Source: Phycisphaerales bacterium (GTDB taxonomy: Bacteria > Planctomycetota > Phycisphaerae > Phycisphaerales > UBA1924). From it: DNA of 47,906 bases. The stretch spans positions 1 through 47,906 of the forward strand of contig JAJDCZ010000021.1 of assembly GCA_029260555.1 (NCBI GenBank), in the 5' to 3' direction. The translations under genes and the position numbers were made by a program. The notes beneath the pieces are model-generated. The model was not told the origin of the DNA. It searched no databases and saw only the letters and a list, made by a program, of their open reading frames with translations. Shown piece by piece: positions 1 to 8,495 of the stretch. Position 1 is the first letter of the stretch; each line of letters begins with the position of its first letter.

Positions 1-444
1 CTCATCGAGTGGTTCAAAGTCACTGGGTGTCATCGACGCGACATCCTGCCAAGTTCCTGAACGGATTTCGAGAATGTGCAACTCGCCTAGGCGTTGAAGA
101 AACAGAATTTTTTTATTGTCAATACTAAAGAAAGCTCCAAGACTATCACCTGCTTGTCCATCACTGAGTGTAATTCTAACTTTATGAACCCAGCCTTGTT
201 CAGTATATGAATAAACATACAAAGCACCAGAGTTATTTCCAAAGTCATTGGTGCCCGGTGCGCCTACAACAAGAAAGTTTCCATCTATGGCTACGGATGT
301 TCCCATCCCATCGAGTTCTTCGCCATCGCTGGCAACGAGCTTTAAAACTTCAATAGCACATTGTGCCATTGCTGATTCATGCCACACAACAACAGAGAGA
401 AGTGCAATGATTACAAAATGGCGCATCAGACTTGTATTCATCAT
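1..444 (-). CDS. Secreted FG-GAP repeat protein, 3' end outside the window
   Basis: An open frame of 148 codons runs on the minus strand from ATG at 444 to the window edge with no stop. The N-terminus is a clear signal peptide: a short basic start (NTSLMRH), then a hydrophobic core (FVIIALLSVVVW) and an AMA-type cleavage site near residue 24. The next segment carries the FG-GAP/beta-propeller signature: GEELDGMGTSVAIDGNFLVV followed by GAP, then YVYSYTEQGW and a second unit starting SDGQAGDSLGAFFSID. Such repeats form secreted integrin-like propellers that are common in Planctomycetota. A second ATG at 441 is equally possible; CATAAT at 448-453 lies exactly 6 bases before it, and no Shine-Dalgarno is visible. 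The function of the full protein cannot be judged from this fragment. Confidence 0.75.
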   Translation of the reverse strand, partial: MMNTSLMRHFVIIALLSVVVWHESAMAQCAIEVLKLVASDGEELDGMGTSVAIDGNFLVVGAPGTNDFGNNSGALYVYSYTEQGWVHKVRITLSDGQAGDSLGAFFSIDNKKILFLQRLGELHILEIRSGTWQDVASMTPSDFEPLDE

Positions 445-447
445 GTG

Positions 448-453
448 ATTATG
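448..453 (-). promoter_or_regulatory. Putative -10 box (CATAAT) of the FG-GAP gene
   Basis: CATAAT on the minus strand ends 6 bases before the second in-frame ATG (441) of the FG-GAP gene, so the predicted transcript would start at about that ATG. The rest of the 445-737 gap between the two minus-strand genes holds no open frame or RNA that I can support. Confidence 0.3.
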
Positions 454-737
454 TTTTGGCTCTGATGATTTGATTCAACATTCAATGCGGCAGGACCAGA
501 CCACGGTTTTGTAATCAGCTGACCTGTCGGCTGAGCAAGGCACAGGCGTGGTTTATTCCCGACAGTCTGCAATTTTATCAGAATTATCGGCTGGCTACAA
601 GAGGATTTAGAACAAAAATGGGCTGTTCACGCGATCTTCATGGTTCTGGGGGCTTCTGTGGGCGCACCAGATGAAAAAACTGCACTTTTGCCCGCTCCCA
701 AAGCCAATTCATGATGCACTCGCATTGAGCCTGAATC

Positions 738-1469
738 TTACAAGTTGTCGGGTACATCAATGGAAAGATCCCGGGCCAGCTTGCGGAGTTCGCGCGGGAA
801 GGTCGTTGTTATATTGAGCCGCTGGCTGGTGGTGGGGTGGTTCAGGACCAGGCGGTGGGCGTGCAATGCCAAGCGGGTGCCCGCGGCTCTGGTTTTCTTT
901 GGGCCATAAAACGCATCGCCGAGAATGGGACAGCCGATCAAGTCCAGATGCACGCGGATCTGATGGAGCCTGCCCGTTGCAGGGCGGCATTCTAAAAGTG
1001 ATGCTGTCTCTGAGCGTGCGATCACACGAAACGCGGTCACCGCCTGTTTGCCAGAGCTTGAGATCCGCGCCAGCTTGGGCTTGCCTGAGACTTCGATGAG
1101 TGGCCGATCGATCACACCCGCCTGTTCATTTGGTGCGCCTTTGACGATGGCGTAATAGAACTTCTTGATCGCCCGGTCTTTGAAGGTCTGCTTGAGTATG
1201 TCAAAGCTCCGAGGCTTGAGGGCCACGATGATCAACCCGCTGGCATCACGGTCCAGCCGATGCAGCATGCCGAAATCCCGACTGGCACCGACATTTTGCA
1301 GCACGCTGCCATGGGTTGCGAACAAGCCATTGAGCAGCGTGTCCTTTTCGTGCCCAAGCCCGGGCTGGGTGGGTACGCGGGCGGGTTTTTCCACGATGAG
1401 CATCTCAGTATCCTCGTGGCGGATCTGAAACTCGATTCGTGCGTTGGGTTCGATGGAAAGATTGGTCAT
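738..1469 (-). CDS. RluA-family RNA pseudouridine synthase
   Basis: The product is 243 residues and belongs to the RluA/RluD branch of pseudouridine synthases, which isomerise specific uridines in rRNA or tRNA in the cytoplasm. The catalytic motif HRLDRDASGL is at residues 70-79, with D73 the expected nucleophilic aspartate. The second family motif, RPATGRLHQIRVHL, and a following GDAFYG are intact. There is no N-terminal S4 domain, so it resembles the single-domain RluA/RluC-like members rather than RluD. It is third in a minus-strand set behind zwf and pgl, 51 bases after the pgl stop, and is probably co-transcribed with them. The exact target nucleotide cannot be read from the sequence. 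Confidence 0.9.
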   Translation of the reverse strand: MTNLSIEPNARIEFQIRHEDTEMLIVEKPARVPTQPGLGHEKDTLLNGLFATHGSVLQNVGASRDFGMLHRLDRDASGLIIVALKPRSFDILKQTFKDRAIKKFYYAIVKGAPNEQAGVIDRPLIEVSGKPKLARISSSGKQAVTAFRVIARSETASLLECRPATGRLHQIRVHLDLIGCPILGDAFYGPKKTRAAGTRLALHAHRLVLNHPTTSQRLNITTTFPRELRKLARDLSIDVPDNL

Positions 1470-1520
1470 GGTGTGATTGTTGCACGCTCAGTGAGTGCAG
1501 ATCGTCAAGAGCACTCGAGT

Positions 1521-2303
1521 TTAATCAATGTCTGTCGGGCAGGTGTTCCAGTCCAGGTACCAGTGCAGCTCGCCAGCCAGAGGCTGAATGCCCAGAATCG
1601 GCAGGTCTTCAACAGAATCCTGTCCATTCATCACGCTTTTGAGAGGCTGGCGTTTGTTTTCGCCCAGCACCAGTACCGCGATCATGCGCGAAGCATTAAT
1701 CAGTTCAAAGGTCATGGTCACGCGATCCGGAGGCGTGACCGCAGGACCAGTGTTCAAATACATGAGGCAATCGCTGGCATTCAATGCGGGCGAGTTTGGG
1801 AACAAACTGGCGGTGTGCCCATCTGTTCCCATGCCCAGAAGCACAAAATCGAGCCGATCGTGCCCTTTTTCACGCCATTCGAGCATGTCACGAAGCGTTT
1901 GTTCATAGACCCGGTCAGGTTCTGCATCCATGGCGGGAATGGGATGGACCTGCTGGCTGGGAATATCTGAATGTGAGACGATCAGATCACGGATCATGCC
2001 AAAGTTTGATTGTGGGTCATCAAAAGGCACACAGCGTTCATCTACGATCCACAAATGAGTGCGTTTCCAGGGCAGATCTCGATAGGCAGGGTCATACATG
2101 AGCCTGCGGTACAATGGCAAAGGCGTGGAACCGCCAGAGAGCGCCAGATGAAAATCGCCAAAGCTGCGTGTGCACGCCAGAGCCTGCATATAGAGATGGG
2201 CAGCCAGTGCGTCGATGGCTTCGTCAGCATCGCGGCGAAGCTCGACCTTGCCGGGCAGATTCAAAGGCCGATCGGGAGGCGTTGGACCATCAAACTCAAT
2301 CAT
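1521..2303 (-). CDS. pgl: 6-phosphogluconolactonase
   Basis: The enzyme hydrolyses 6-phosphoglucono-delta-lactone to 6-phosphogluconate, the second step of the oxidative pentose phosphate pathway. The protein carries LALSGGSTPLPLYRRL near residue 53, IVDERCVPFDDPQSNFGM, and the signature LLGMGTDGHTASLFP, all typical of the SugarP isomerase-like DevB/Pgl family. The 260-residue length is usual. An upstream in-frame TTG at 2348 would extend it, but I choose ATG at 2303 because GAAGAG stands 9 bases before it and the family normally starts near there. It lies 51 bases downstream of zwf on the same strand, so substrate and product enzymes are adjacent. Confidence 0.93.
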   Translation of the reverse strand: MIEFDGPTPPDRPLNLPGKVELRRDADEAIDALAAHLYMQALACTRSFGDFHLALSGGSTPLPLYRRLMYDPAYRDLPWKRTHLWIVDERCVPFDDPQSNFGMIRDLIVSHSDIPSQQVHPIPAMDAEPDRVYEQTLRDMLEWREKGHDRLDFVLLGMGTDGHTASLFPNSPALNASDCLMYLNTGPAVTPPDRVTMTFELINASRMIAVLVLGENKRQPLKSVMNGQDSVEDLPILGIQPLAGELHWYLDWNTCPTDID

Positions 2304-2354
2304 GGAAATATTCTCTTCGATCGTTCTGGCCTGTGTCAGCAATAGCAACCAGCA

Positions 2355-3902
2355 TCAGCACCCCGGCACATGCCAGGTTTTTCCGTCACGAGCCAGCAGT
2401 TTGTCAGCACTCGTCGGCCCCCAGGACCCCGGAGCATAGGTTTCAATCGCATCTCGCAACGGTTTACACTGCAGGAATGGCTCACAGATCTGCCAGCTGC
2501 CTTCTACCTCATCACGATGCTTGAACAGAGTTCGATCGCCACGCATGACATCAATGAGCAGCGGGCCATAGGCCTCGAGGGGTTCGCCTCCGAAGCGTTC
2601 AGCGTAATCCAGATCAAGCGCAGCTGATCCAATTTCAAGCCCGGCGCCGGGAACCTTGCCCAGCAGATTGATGCACATGGCTTCTCTTGGTGCAATCTCG
2701 ATGACCAGCCGGTTGCCTTCGGTCAGTTTTTGTGCATTGAGCGAGCCAAAAAGGTCGGTGGGAGGCTTTTTAAACTGAATCACGATTTCTGTGCGCTTCT
2801 GGGCCAGCATTTTGCCACTTCGGATATAAAACGGTACACCCGCCCAGCGCCAGTTGTCGATTTCAAGACGAATCGCTGCATAGGTTTCGGTTTTTCGAGC
2901 AGGATCAACGCCTTCAAGATCAACATACGCAGGCGAGTCTGGCGATGCCCCGTGGCGACCAAGTGCTGCGGATTGTGCAGCATTTTCGCCTGAAACCGGA
3001 ACCGCAGATGCCAGGACATCGATTTTTCTGTGCATGATGGCATCGGCTGAGTACTGGCTGGGCGGTTCCATCGTGACCAGTGCCAGAACCTGCAACAGAT
3101 GGCTCTGGATCATGTCACGGAGTGTGCCCGCCCGATCGAAAAAAGTGCCTGCTCGTGAGCCTATGCCGATGGATTCGGATGCAGAAACCTGCACATGGTC
3201 GATGTATTGCCGATTCCAGATGGGTTCAAAGATGGCATTGGCAAAGCGAAGCACGAGCATGTTCTGGACTAGTTCCTTACCGAGATAATGATCAATGCGG
3301 TAGGTTGCGTCTTCTTCAAAGACTCGGCCCAGTGTCATGTTGAGTTTGCGAGCAGAAGCCAAATCCTCACCAAAGGGTTTTTCGATGACGATGCGTTGCC
3401 AACTCGTGCCTTCAGCATCCAGCGAGCACCAGCGTTTGCCTTCCGTGACGATATTCGAAGCACCGATCGATTCGATGATCGGTTCATACAGAGTTGGTGA
3501 GACCGAGAGGTAAAACAGGATATTGGGCATGCCCTGGCGGCATGTGATGCCATGATCTTGCGAAAACTGGCGAATTTGTTCAGCAATCTGCTTGTATGCA
3601 GCAGGGTCTGTCGCATCACCTGCGTGATAGTGAATGGTTGAAGCAAACTTTTCCCAGGCTGAGCTTTCAAAGCCCGCAGCGTGCTGACTGGCAGCATCTT
3701 TCAGACGATCACGAAAAGCCAGATCGTCCATCTTTGAGCGTGAGATACCGATGATGGCGATTTCTTCAGGCATTCGCCCTGCCTGAGCTTGTTCGTAGAG
3801 CGCAGGGATGAGTTTGCGCCTGGTTAGGTCGCCCGAGGCACCGAAAATCACCACAATGCAGGACTCGGGCAGGTCGGTCACGGTTTCAGTCAGCATGTTC
3901 AT
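2355..3902 (-). CDS. zwf: Glucose-6-phosphate 1-dehydrogenase
   Basis: The product is 515 residues, the usual length for bacterial G6PD, which oxidises glucose-6-phosphate to the lactone with NADP+. The N-terminal nucleotide-binding fingerprint IFGASGDLTRRKL is at residues 19-31, EKPFGED at 174-180, and the substrate-binding signature RIDHYLGKE at 202-210 contains the catalytic His. The C-terminal half aligns with the G6PD_C domain (GVPFYIRSGK, then YGPLLIDVMRGDRTLFKHRDE split by normal spacing). It is the first gene of the zwf-pgl-pseudouridine synthase set. No Shine-Dalgarno is seen; instead TACGAT at 3909-3914 stands 6 bases before the ATG, as in several other first genes of this window. 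Confidence 0.96.
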   Translation of the reverse strand: MNMLTETVTDLPESCIVVIFGASGDLTRRKLIPALYEQAQAGRMPEEIAIIGISRSKMDDLAFRDRLKDAASQHAAGFESSAWEKFASTIHYHAGDATDPAAYKQIAEQIRQFSQDHGITCRQGMPNILFYLSVSPTLYEPIIESIGASNIVTEGKRWCSLDAEGTSWQRIVIEKPFGEDLASARKLNMTLGRVFEEDATYRIDHYLGKELVQNMLVLRFANAIFEPIWNRQYIDHVQVSASESIGIGSRAGTFFDRAGTLRDMIQSHLLQVLALVTMEPPSQYSADAIMHRKIDVLASAVPVSGENAAQSAALGRHGASPDSPAYVDLEGVDPARKTETYAAIRLEIDNWRWAGVPFYIRSGKMLAQKRTEIVIQFKKPPTDLFGSLNAQKLTEGNRLVIEIAPREAMCINLLGKVPGAGLEIGSAALDLDYAERFGGEPLEAYGPLLIDVMRGDRTLFKHRDEVEGSWQICEPFLQCKPLRDAIETYAPGSWGPTSADKLLARDGKTWHVPGC

Positions 3903-3908
3903 GTGAGC

Positions 3909-3914
3909 ATCGTA
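3909..3914 (-). promoter_or_regulatory. Putative -10 box of zwf (leaderless start)
   Basis: TACGAT on the minus strand is separated from the zwf ATG (3902) by the 6 bases GCTCAC, so the expected transcription start is the A of the start codon or next to it. There is no Shine-Dalgarno in the interval. The divergent purE promoter lies 30 bases away in the same 54-base gap. Confidence 0.45.
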
Positions 3915-3944
3915 CCGGCTTGTGCCTGATTGTGTATATCGGGC

Positions 3945-3950
3945 TAGGAT
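3945..3950 (+). promoter_or_regulatory. Putative -10 box of purE (leaderless start)
   Basis: GGGCTAGGAT ends at 3950, with the hexamer TAGGAT 6 bases (TCAGCT) before the purE ATG. The same GGGCTAGGAT string recurs at 5617-5626 before the M20 peptidase gene. Confidence 0.45.
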
Positions 3951-3956
3951 TCAGCT

Positions 3957-4448
3957 ATGAGCAATAATACACAGCCTCAGGTTGCGGTCATTATGGGTTC
4001 TCGGAGTGACTGGCCTGCGATGAAGTTGACGGTGCAGATGCTGGAAGACCTGGGTGTCGTGAGCGTAGCCAAAGTCATCAGTGCGCACAGAAAAGCACAT
4101 CGGCTGGGCGAGTTTATTCGCGATTCAGAAGCTCAAGGCGTGCGCGTGTTTGTGGCAGGTGCAGGGGGAGCAGCCCATTTGCCAGGCGTAGTAGCTTCAA
4201 TGACAACCAGACCTGTGGTGGGGGTGCCGATGAAGACATCGCTATCGGGGGGGCTGGATTCGCTTTTGTCGATTGTGCAGATGCCTCGGGGCGTACCCGT
4301 AGCGACGGTTGCAACGGGCGAAGCGGGCGCGGTGAACGCAGCGATTCTGTCAGCTCAAATACTGGGTGTGGGCGATGAAGCAATCGCACAGCGCGTGGCA
4401 GCGCATCGCAAAGCTCAGGCAGAGTCGCTGGAAGAATCCCCGGAATAG
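3957..4448 (+). CDS. purE: N5-carboxyaminoimidazole ribonucleotide mutase (class I PurE)
   Basis: PurE moves the carboxyl group of N5-CAIR to give CAIR in de novo purine synthesis. The 163-residue product has the family signatures in order: VIMGSRSDWPAM near residue 11, VISAHRKAHRL with the catalytic His, GAGGAAHLPGVVASMT, PVVGVPM, and QMPRGVPVATVATG. The SAHR and GAAHLPG motifs fit the bacterial class I mutase rather than the class II carboxylase. No purK is adjacent in the window. Two small genes follow on the same strand at gaps of 45 and 39 bases, which allows a common transcript although they are not purine genes. Confidence 0.95.
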   Translation: MSNNTQPQVAVIMGSRSDWPAMKLTVQMLEDLGVVSVAKVISAHRKAHRLGEFIRDSEAQGVRVFVAGAGGAAHLPGVVASMTTRPVVGVPMKTSLSGGLDSLLSIVQMPRGVPVATVATGEAGAVNAAILSAQILGVGDEAIAQRVAAHRKAQAESLEESPE

Positions 4449-4493
4449 ATGATCAAGCCAGTGTGAGATATCAGAAGATACAGGAGATGAGCT

Positions 4494-5054
4494 ATGAATA
4501 TGAGTTTGGGTTTAATGATTGGTCTGGCAACTCTGTGTGTGATGCTCGGCGGGTGTGATTCAAAACCAACCAGCAGTGCTGCAGAAGGCGTTGCCCAGCC
4601 CGTAACCACAGCATCATGGCCGGATCAGTTCAACAACATCTTCACTGATGGCAACTACTACTTTGCAGGTCAGCCCACAGCCGAGGGGTTGTCACTTTTG
4701 CGAGATGCTGGTGTCAAGAAGGTGATCAACATTCGCACGCTCGGCGAAGTTGAAAAGCTTGATTACAACGAGCCGAAAGCTGTTGCCGACGCTGGCATGA
4801 GCTATGTGTCCATTCCGATTTCACCCAAGACATTCTCAGCTGCGAATGTTGAGCGTTTTGCTGCAGCGTTGGAACAGTACGAAGAGCCGGTGCTGGTGCA
4901 CTGTGGTTCATCAAACCGGGTGGGAGGTCTTTGGGCTGCCTATCTGGTGCTCAAGCGAGGCGTTGAAGTTGAGAAGGCGATGGAGATGGGTCGAGCTGCG
5001 GGCATGAGCAGCGATGGTGTGGAAGCATCGGTTCGGCGTGTTATTGCTGAATGA
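4494..5054 (+). CDS. Lipoprotein with DUF442/beta-lactamase-hydrolase-like phosphatase domain
   Basis: The product is 186 residues and begins with a lipoprotein signal: hydrophobic residues 3-18, then LGG before C21, so it is probably anchored in a membrane facing the periplasm. The rest is a compact dual-specificity-phosphatase-like domain: GQPTAEGLSLLRDAGVKKVI with INIRT around residue 60-82, a D-less general-acid region, and the P-loop VHCGSSNRVGGLWAAY at 135-150. The cysteine C137 and arginine R142 are spaced C-X4-R, as in the DUF442/BLH group, rather than the C-X5-R of classical tyrosine phosphatases. A strong AGGAG stands 7 bases before ATG. The substrate is unknown; membrane anchoring outside the cytoplasm makes a protein-phosphotyrosine role uncertain. 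Confidence 0.75.
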   Translation: MNMSLGLMIGLATLCVMLGGCDSKPTSSAAEGVAQPVTTASWPDQFNNIFTDGNYYFAGQPTAEGLSLLRDAGVKKVINIRTLGEVEKLDYNEPKAVADAGMSYVSIPISPKTFSAANVERFAAALEQYEEPVLVHCGSSNRVGGLWAAYLVLKRGVEVEKAMEMGRAAGMSSDGVEASVRRVIAE

Positions 5055-5093
5055 TGTTCACAAAGCATTGTTACACATGAGGGCCTATGCAAG

Positions 5094-5591
5094 ATGGACG
5101 AGATGTTGAAGCTGACAACCATTTCATGTTGTCAGGAGCTTTGTGACTATGCCCAGCAGCTGGTGGGAGGGATCACCGATTCGGATATGATCGCCCAGCC
5201 CGTACCTGGCGTGGTGATGAACCATCCTGCGTGGATATTGAGCCATCTCGCAGCGTATGCCCCGGTTGTATCAGCAATTTTGAAAAATGAACCTGCAATC
5301 GATCCGCTTGATCATCCATTTGGTCGAAACTCTGAGCCTCTGGATGATGCGGGTGTATATCTGCCCAAAGATAAACTCATCGCACACTATCTGCGCGTGC
5401 ATGAAGAAGCTCTGGATGCATTCAGGGCAGTATCTATGCATAGGCTTGCAGAAATGACGCCGATCGAGCGATGGCAGGGTCGATTCCCAACGATTGCATC
5501 GCTGCCGGAGCAGTTTTTTGTCAAGCACCATGCGACGCATCTGGGTCAGCTCAGTGCGTTCAGGCGTGCTGCGGGATTGGGGCGGGTTTAG
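5094..5591 (+). CDS. DinB/YfiT-like metalloenzyme-fold protein
   Basis: The 165-residue product fits the DinB four-helix family (DinB_2-like), whose members bind a metal with three histidines and often act as thiol-dependent transferases or hydrolases. Visible histidines at the usual places are in NHPAWILSHLAAY near residue 43-55 and in KHHATHLGQLSAFRRAAG at the C-terminus. The HHxTHxGQL pattern is the most convincing mark. It follows the phosphatase gene by 39 bases. An alternative ATG nine bases downstream (5103) is possible. No substrate can be named. Confidence 0.7.
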   Translation: MDEMLKLTTISCCQELCDYAQQLVGGITDSDMIAQPVPGVVMNHPAWILSHLAAYAPVVSAILKNEPAIDPLDHPFGRNSEPLDDAGVYLPKDKLIAHYLRVHEEALDAFRAVSMHRLAEMTPIERWQGRFPTIASLPEQFFVKHHATHLGQLSAFRRAAGLGRV

Positions 5592-5620
5592 GTGTAATGG
5601 CGTGAGGGGCTCTCATGGGC

Positions 5621-5626
5621 TAGGAT
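5621..5626 (+). promoter_or_regulatory. Putative -10 box of the M20/ast operon
   Basis: TGGGCTAGGAT ends at 5626 and repeats the purE promoter core. It would give a leader of roughly 85 bases before ATG 5720, which includes a GC-rich segment with three GCTGCTGCTGC-type triplets (5635-5647). Confidence 0.35.
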
Positions 5627-5719
5627 TTGTCCCCGCTGCTGCTGCGGGGTTCGAGTGAAGTGTGAATTTGGGTCCCCAGGCGAAAGAGTGTGTTGCCCAG
5701 GGCGGGTATCGGTACGCAT

Positions 5720-6922
5720 ATGACCAACGAAGAAACCAAACTGGCCAAGGTGATTCAGGGGCGAGCGGATGCTCTTTTGGAGGATCTGAAGCTGCATGTC
5801 GGGCTTCCAACTGGTGGATGCAACACTGAAGCGTTGAGCGAAACCCGCCAAAGGCTGGTCGAAAGGCTTGTCGCGCTGGGCGCACGCATCGAGTTGATCC
5901 CCGGCGATCCCAAGCCGAACTGGCTGCTTGGCGGTGGCGATGATGTTGACATCCCGCCCACAGCTATCTGTAGCAGAACACGCGGCCGAGAGGGTCAGCC
6001 TCGCATTCTTATTGCAGGCCATCTTGATACCGTGCACGATCCTGAGGGTGATTTTCGTGCATTGTCGATTTCAGATGATGGCACAACCGCGGTGGGGCCG
6101 GGGTGTGTGGATATGAAAGGCGGGCTGGTCATTGCGGTGGCAGCTTTGGAAGCTCTTGATGAGGTTGGGCTGGATGCTTCGTGGACCTTTCTGATGAACT
6201 CCGATGAAGAAACCGGGTCGTATCACTCTGAGCGGGCGCTGAGTGAGCAGGCACAAAGGCACGATATCGGGCTCGCACTTGAGCCTGCGCTTCCGGGCGG
6301 GGAACTCGTCGTCGAGCGCATGGGCAGTGGGCAGTTTTATATTGAGACGCGTGGACGATCAGCTCATGTGGGTCGTGCGTTCTCGGACGGCGTTTCTGCG
6401 GTGACAGCACTGGCAAAGTGTCTGGTTCATATCGGGGAGATGGCGGATATGGGACGCATTATCAATGTGGGTCCGATCCAGGGTGGATCCGTGACCAATG
6501 CGGTGCCTGATTTGGCGTGTGCTTGGGGCAACACGCGGTATCCAACGCCTCAGGCTGCCGATGAAATAGCAGCCATGCTCGATGAAATGATAACGGAATC
6601 TGATGCGCTGCCTGCGGTCCGGGTTGAGCGGAGCTTTAACCGCCCAGCCAAGCCTTTGATTGAGGGAACCCAGCGGCTGGCGGACGCTGCACGAGATGCA
6701 GCTGAATCGCTCGGTCAGAAGCTGCCGTTTGCCAAAACCGGCGGGGTCTGTGATGGCAACATACTTCAAAGTGCAGGGCTGCCCACGATCGATACGCTGG
6801 GCGTGCGAGGTGGCGGGCTTCATACCAAAGATGAATGGATTGAGTTGCCCAGCCTCGTTGAGCGTTGTCAGCTCCTGGCGGTGCTCATCCATCGACTCAC
6901 ACAACGAGGTATTCGGACCTGA
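5720..6922 (+). CDS. M20-family metallopeptidase (ArgE/DapE/CPG2-like), possible desuccinylase of the ast operon
   Basis: This is a cytoplasmic zinc amidohydrolase of the M20 family, 400 residues from ATG 5720. Motifs in order are GHLDTVHDP with H101 and D103, GPGCVDMKGG with metal ligand D131, NSDEETGS with the catalytic/bridging pair E163-E164, a dimerisation domain starting near GSGQFYIETRGRSAHVGRAF, and GGGLHTKDEW with the last histidine ligand. GTG at 5690 would add ten residues (LPRAGIGTH), but the ATG is favoured because family similarity starts after it. It is the first gene of an operon with a class III aminotransferase, astA and astD. Because astE is absent from this cluster, I infer that the peptidase may release succinate from N-succinylglutamate; ArgE- or CPG2-like deacylation of another acyl amino acid is the alternative. 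Confidence 0.85.
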   Translation: MTNEETKLAKVIQGRADALLEDLKLHVGLPTGGCNTEALSETRQRLVERLVALGARIELIPGDPKPNWLLGGGDDVDIPPTAICSRTRGREGQPRILIAGHLDTVHDPEGDFRALSISDDGTTAVGPGCVDMKGGLVIAVAALEALDEVGLDASWTFLMNSDEETGSYHSERALSEQAQRHDIGLALEPALPGGELVVERMGSGQFYIETRGRSAHVGRAFSDGVSAVTALAKCLVHIGEMADMGRIINVGPIQGGSVTNAVPDLACAWGNTRYPTPQAADEIAAMLDEMITESDALPAVRVERSFNRPAKPLIEGTQRLADAARDAAESLGQKLPFAKTGGVCDGNILQSAGLPTIDTLGVRGGGLHTKDEWIELPSLVERCQLLAVLIHRLTQRGIRT

Positions 6923-6996
6923 TCCGTGGTGAAAGCAGGAAATCAATCAGACAGATTTGATGAGAGAGTTTTACGAAAGATGTAAGAGGCAAAGCA

Positions 6997-8460
6997 ATGA
7001 GTACAACCGTCAAAGCAGATCAGACCATTGGCCAGCAGATCCAGAGTTGCCCACAGATTCGCGCCAGCATTGATACGGTTATCGAGCAGATGCGTTCTCG
7101 CTGTGATCAGATTACCGATGTGCGTGGGGCAATCGAGGGGCTGAGTGAAAGCTATGAAGCTGCGATGCAAAGAGCTGGTGAGGTTCGAGGGCGCGGGCTG
7201 TTGTATCCATATATTGGTTCAGGCGCGGGCAACGGGGCACTGGTTGAGCTTGGCGACGGCTCGGTAAAGTGGGACATGATCTGTGGCATCGGTGTGCAGT
7301 TTTTCGGGCATAGCGACATGGATCTCATCCGCATGGCAATCGAAGCGGGGCTGGATAATACTGTAAAGCAGGGCAATCTGCAGTCTAATGAAGAAGCCTT
7401 CGCATTTACCAGCACACTGCTGGAGCACGCTTCAAAGCACAGTAAACTCAAACATGCGTTTCTCAGCACATCCGGTGCGATGGCCAACGAGAGTGCCTTG
7501 AAGGTGTGCTTTCAGAAAAACGCACCGGCCAGCAGAGTGATCGCATTCAAGGATTGTTTCATGGGTCGATCAGTTGCCATGGCAACGATTGGTGATTCGG
7601 CAGCTGGTCGAGTGGGTCTTCCTGCTGCACTGCCTGTTGACTACATGCCGTTCTTTGACGAGGTGGCTGCAGAGAAGATGGGGCATGATCGTTTTATCGA
7701 TATGTCCCTGATGCACCTTCAGCAGTACATTGATCGGTACCCGGGTCAACATGCATGTTTCATCTTTGAGCTGGTGCAGGGCGAAGGCGGGTTTAACAAC
7801 TCAACTCGTGATTACTTCGTGGCACTGATGGAATGCTGCAAAGCCAACAACATCGCGGTCTGGGTCGATGAGATCCAGACCTTTGGTCGAACTGAGACAA
7901 TGTTCGCCTTTGAGGGGCTTGATCTGGGTGAGTATGTCGATGTGGCGTGCGTTGGGAAGATGAGCCAAGCGTGTGCGACGCTATTTACCGAAGAATACAA
8001 CCCCAAACCCGGGCTGCTTTCAGGTACTTTTACTGGCGAAACGGTATCGTTTCGTGTTGGTCAGCGCATCATTGAGAGGCTGGCTCAGGGCGATTACTAT
8101 GGTGACAACGGCATCATCGCTCAGCACCATACAGCTTTCAGGGAACAGGTCTTTGCGCTGCAAGCGAAGCACCCCAAGTGGTTCGGGGAGATTAAAAGTG
8201 TCCCTGGTACACCAGGCACAACAAATATAGTTGGTGGCAAGGGTGGAATGCTTCGGTTTACGCCGTTCGGTGGGCACAAGGATCCCGTCGTCAAAGCATG
8301 TCGAATGTGCTTTGATGAAGGGGTCATTCTGTTTTATTGCGGGCATGATCCATACCACATTCGCATGTTGCCGCCTTTAGGTGTGATGAAGCTTGAGGAT
8401 TGGCCTCGGGTTTTTGAGCGTGTTGAAGCGGGGTTGGCCCGGGTCGCTGAGGAACTGTAA
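6997..8460 (+). CDS. Class III PLP-dependent aminotransferase (lysine 6-transaminase-like), ast operon
   Basis: The product is 487 residues of fold-type I class III. The PLP phosphate-binding segment STSGAMANESALK is at 157-169, the pyridine-nitrogen aspartate is D291 in WVDEIQTFGR (289-298), and the Schiff-base lysine is K321 in VACVGKMSQ. The sequence around that lysine resembles L-lysine 6-transaminase (GKK-QVCG type) more than ArgD/AstC (GKALGGG). An AGAGG site stands 8 bases before ATG. Its place between the M20 gene and astA suggests the AstC step, transfer of the delta-amino group of N2-succinylornithine to 2-oxoglutarate. This role is inferred from context; lysine or another omega-amino donor cannot be excluded. 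Confidence 0.85.
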   Translation: MSTTVKADQTIGQQIQSCPQIRASIDTVIEQMRSRCDQITDVRGAIEGLSESYEAAMQRAGEVRGRGLLYPYIGSGAGNGALVELGDGSVKWDMICGIGVQFFGHSDMDLIRMAIEAGLDNTVKQGNLQSNEEAFAFTSTLLEHASKHSKLKHAFLSTSGAMANESALKVCFQKNAPASRVIAFKDCFMGRSVAMATIGDSAAGRVGLPAALPVDYMPFFDEVAAEKMGHDRFIDMSLMHLQQYIDRYPGQHACFIFELVQGEGGFNNSTRDYFVALMECCKANNIAVWVDEIQTFGRTETMFAFEGLDLGEYVDVACVGKMSQACATLFTEEYNPKPGLLSGTFTGETVSFRVGQRIIERLAQGDYYGDNGIIAQHHTAFREQVFALQAKHPKWFGEIKSVPGTPGTTNIVGGKGGMLRFTPFGGHKDPVVKACRMCFDEGVILFYCGHDPYHIRMLPPLGVMKLEDWPRVFERVEAGLARVAEEL

Positions 8461-8495
8461 GGTTGGTTTTATAGAGCAAGCAGGGAACGCGAGCC

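Noticed and set aside
1260..1970. 236-codon plus-strand open frame
   Set aside because: It lies antisense to the pseudouridine synthase and pgl genes, which have clear family motifs; its sequence has no recognisable domain.
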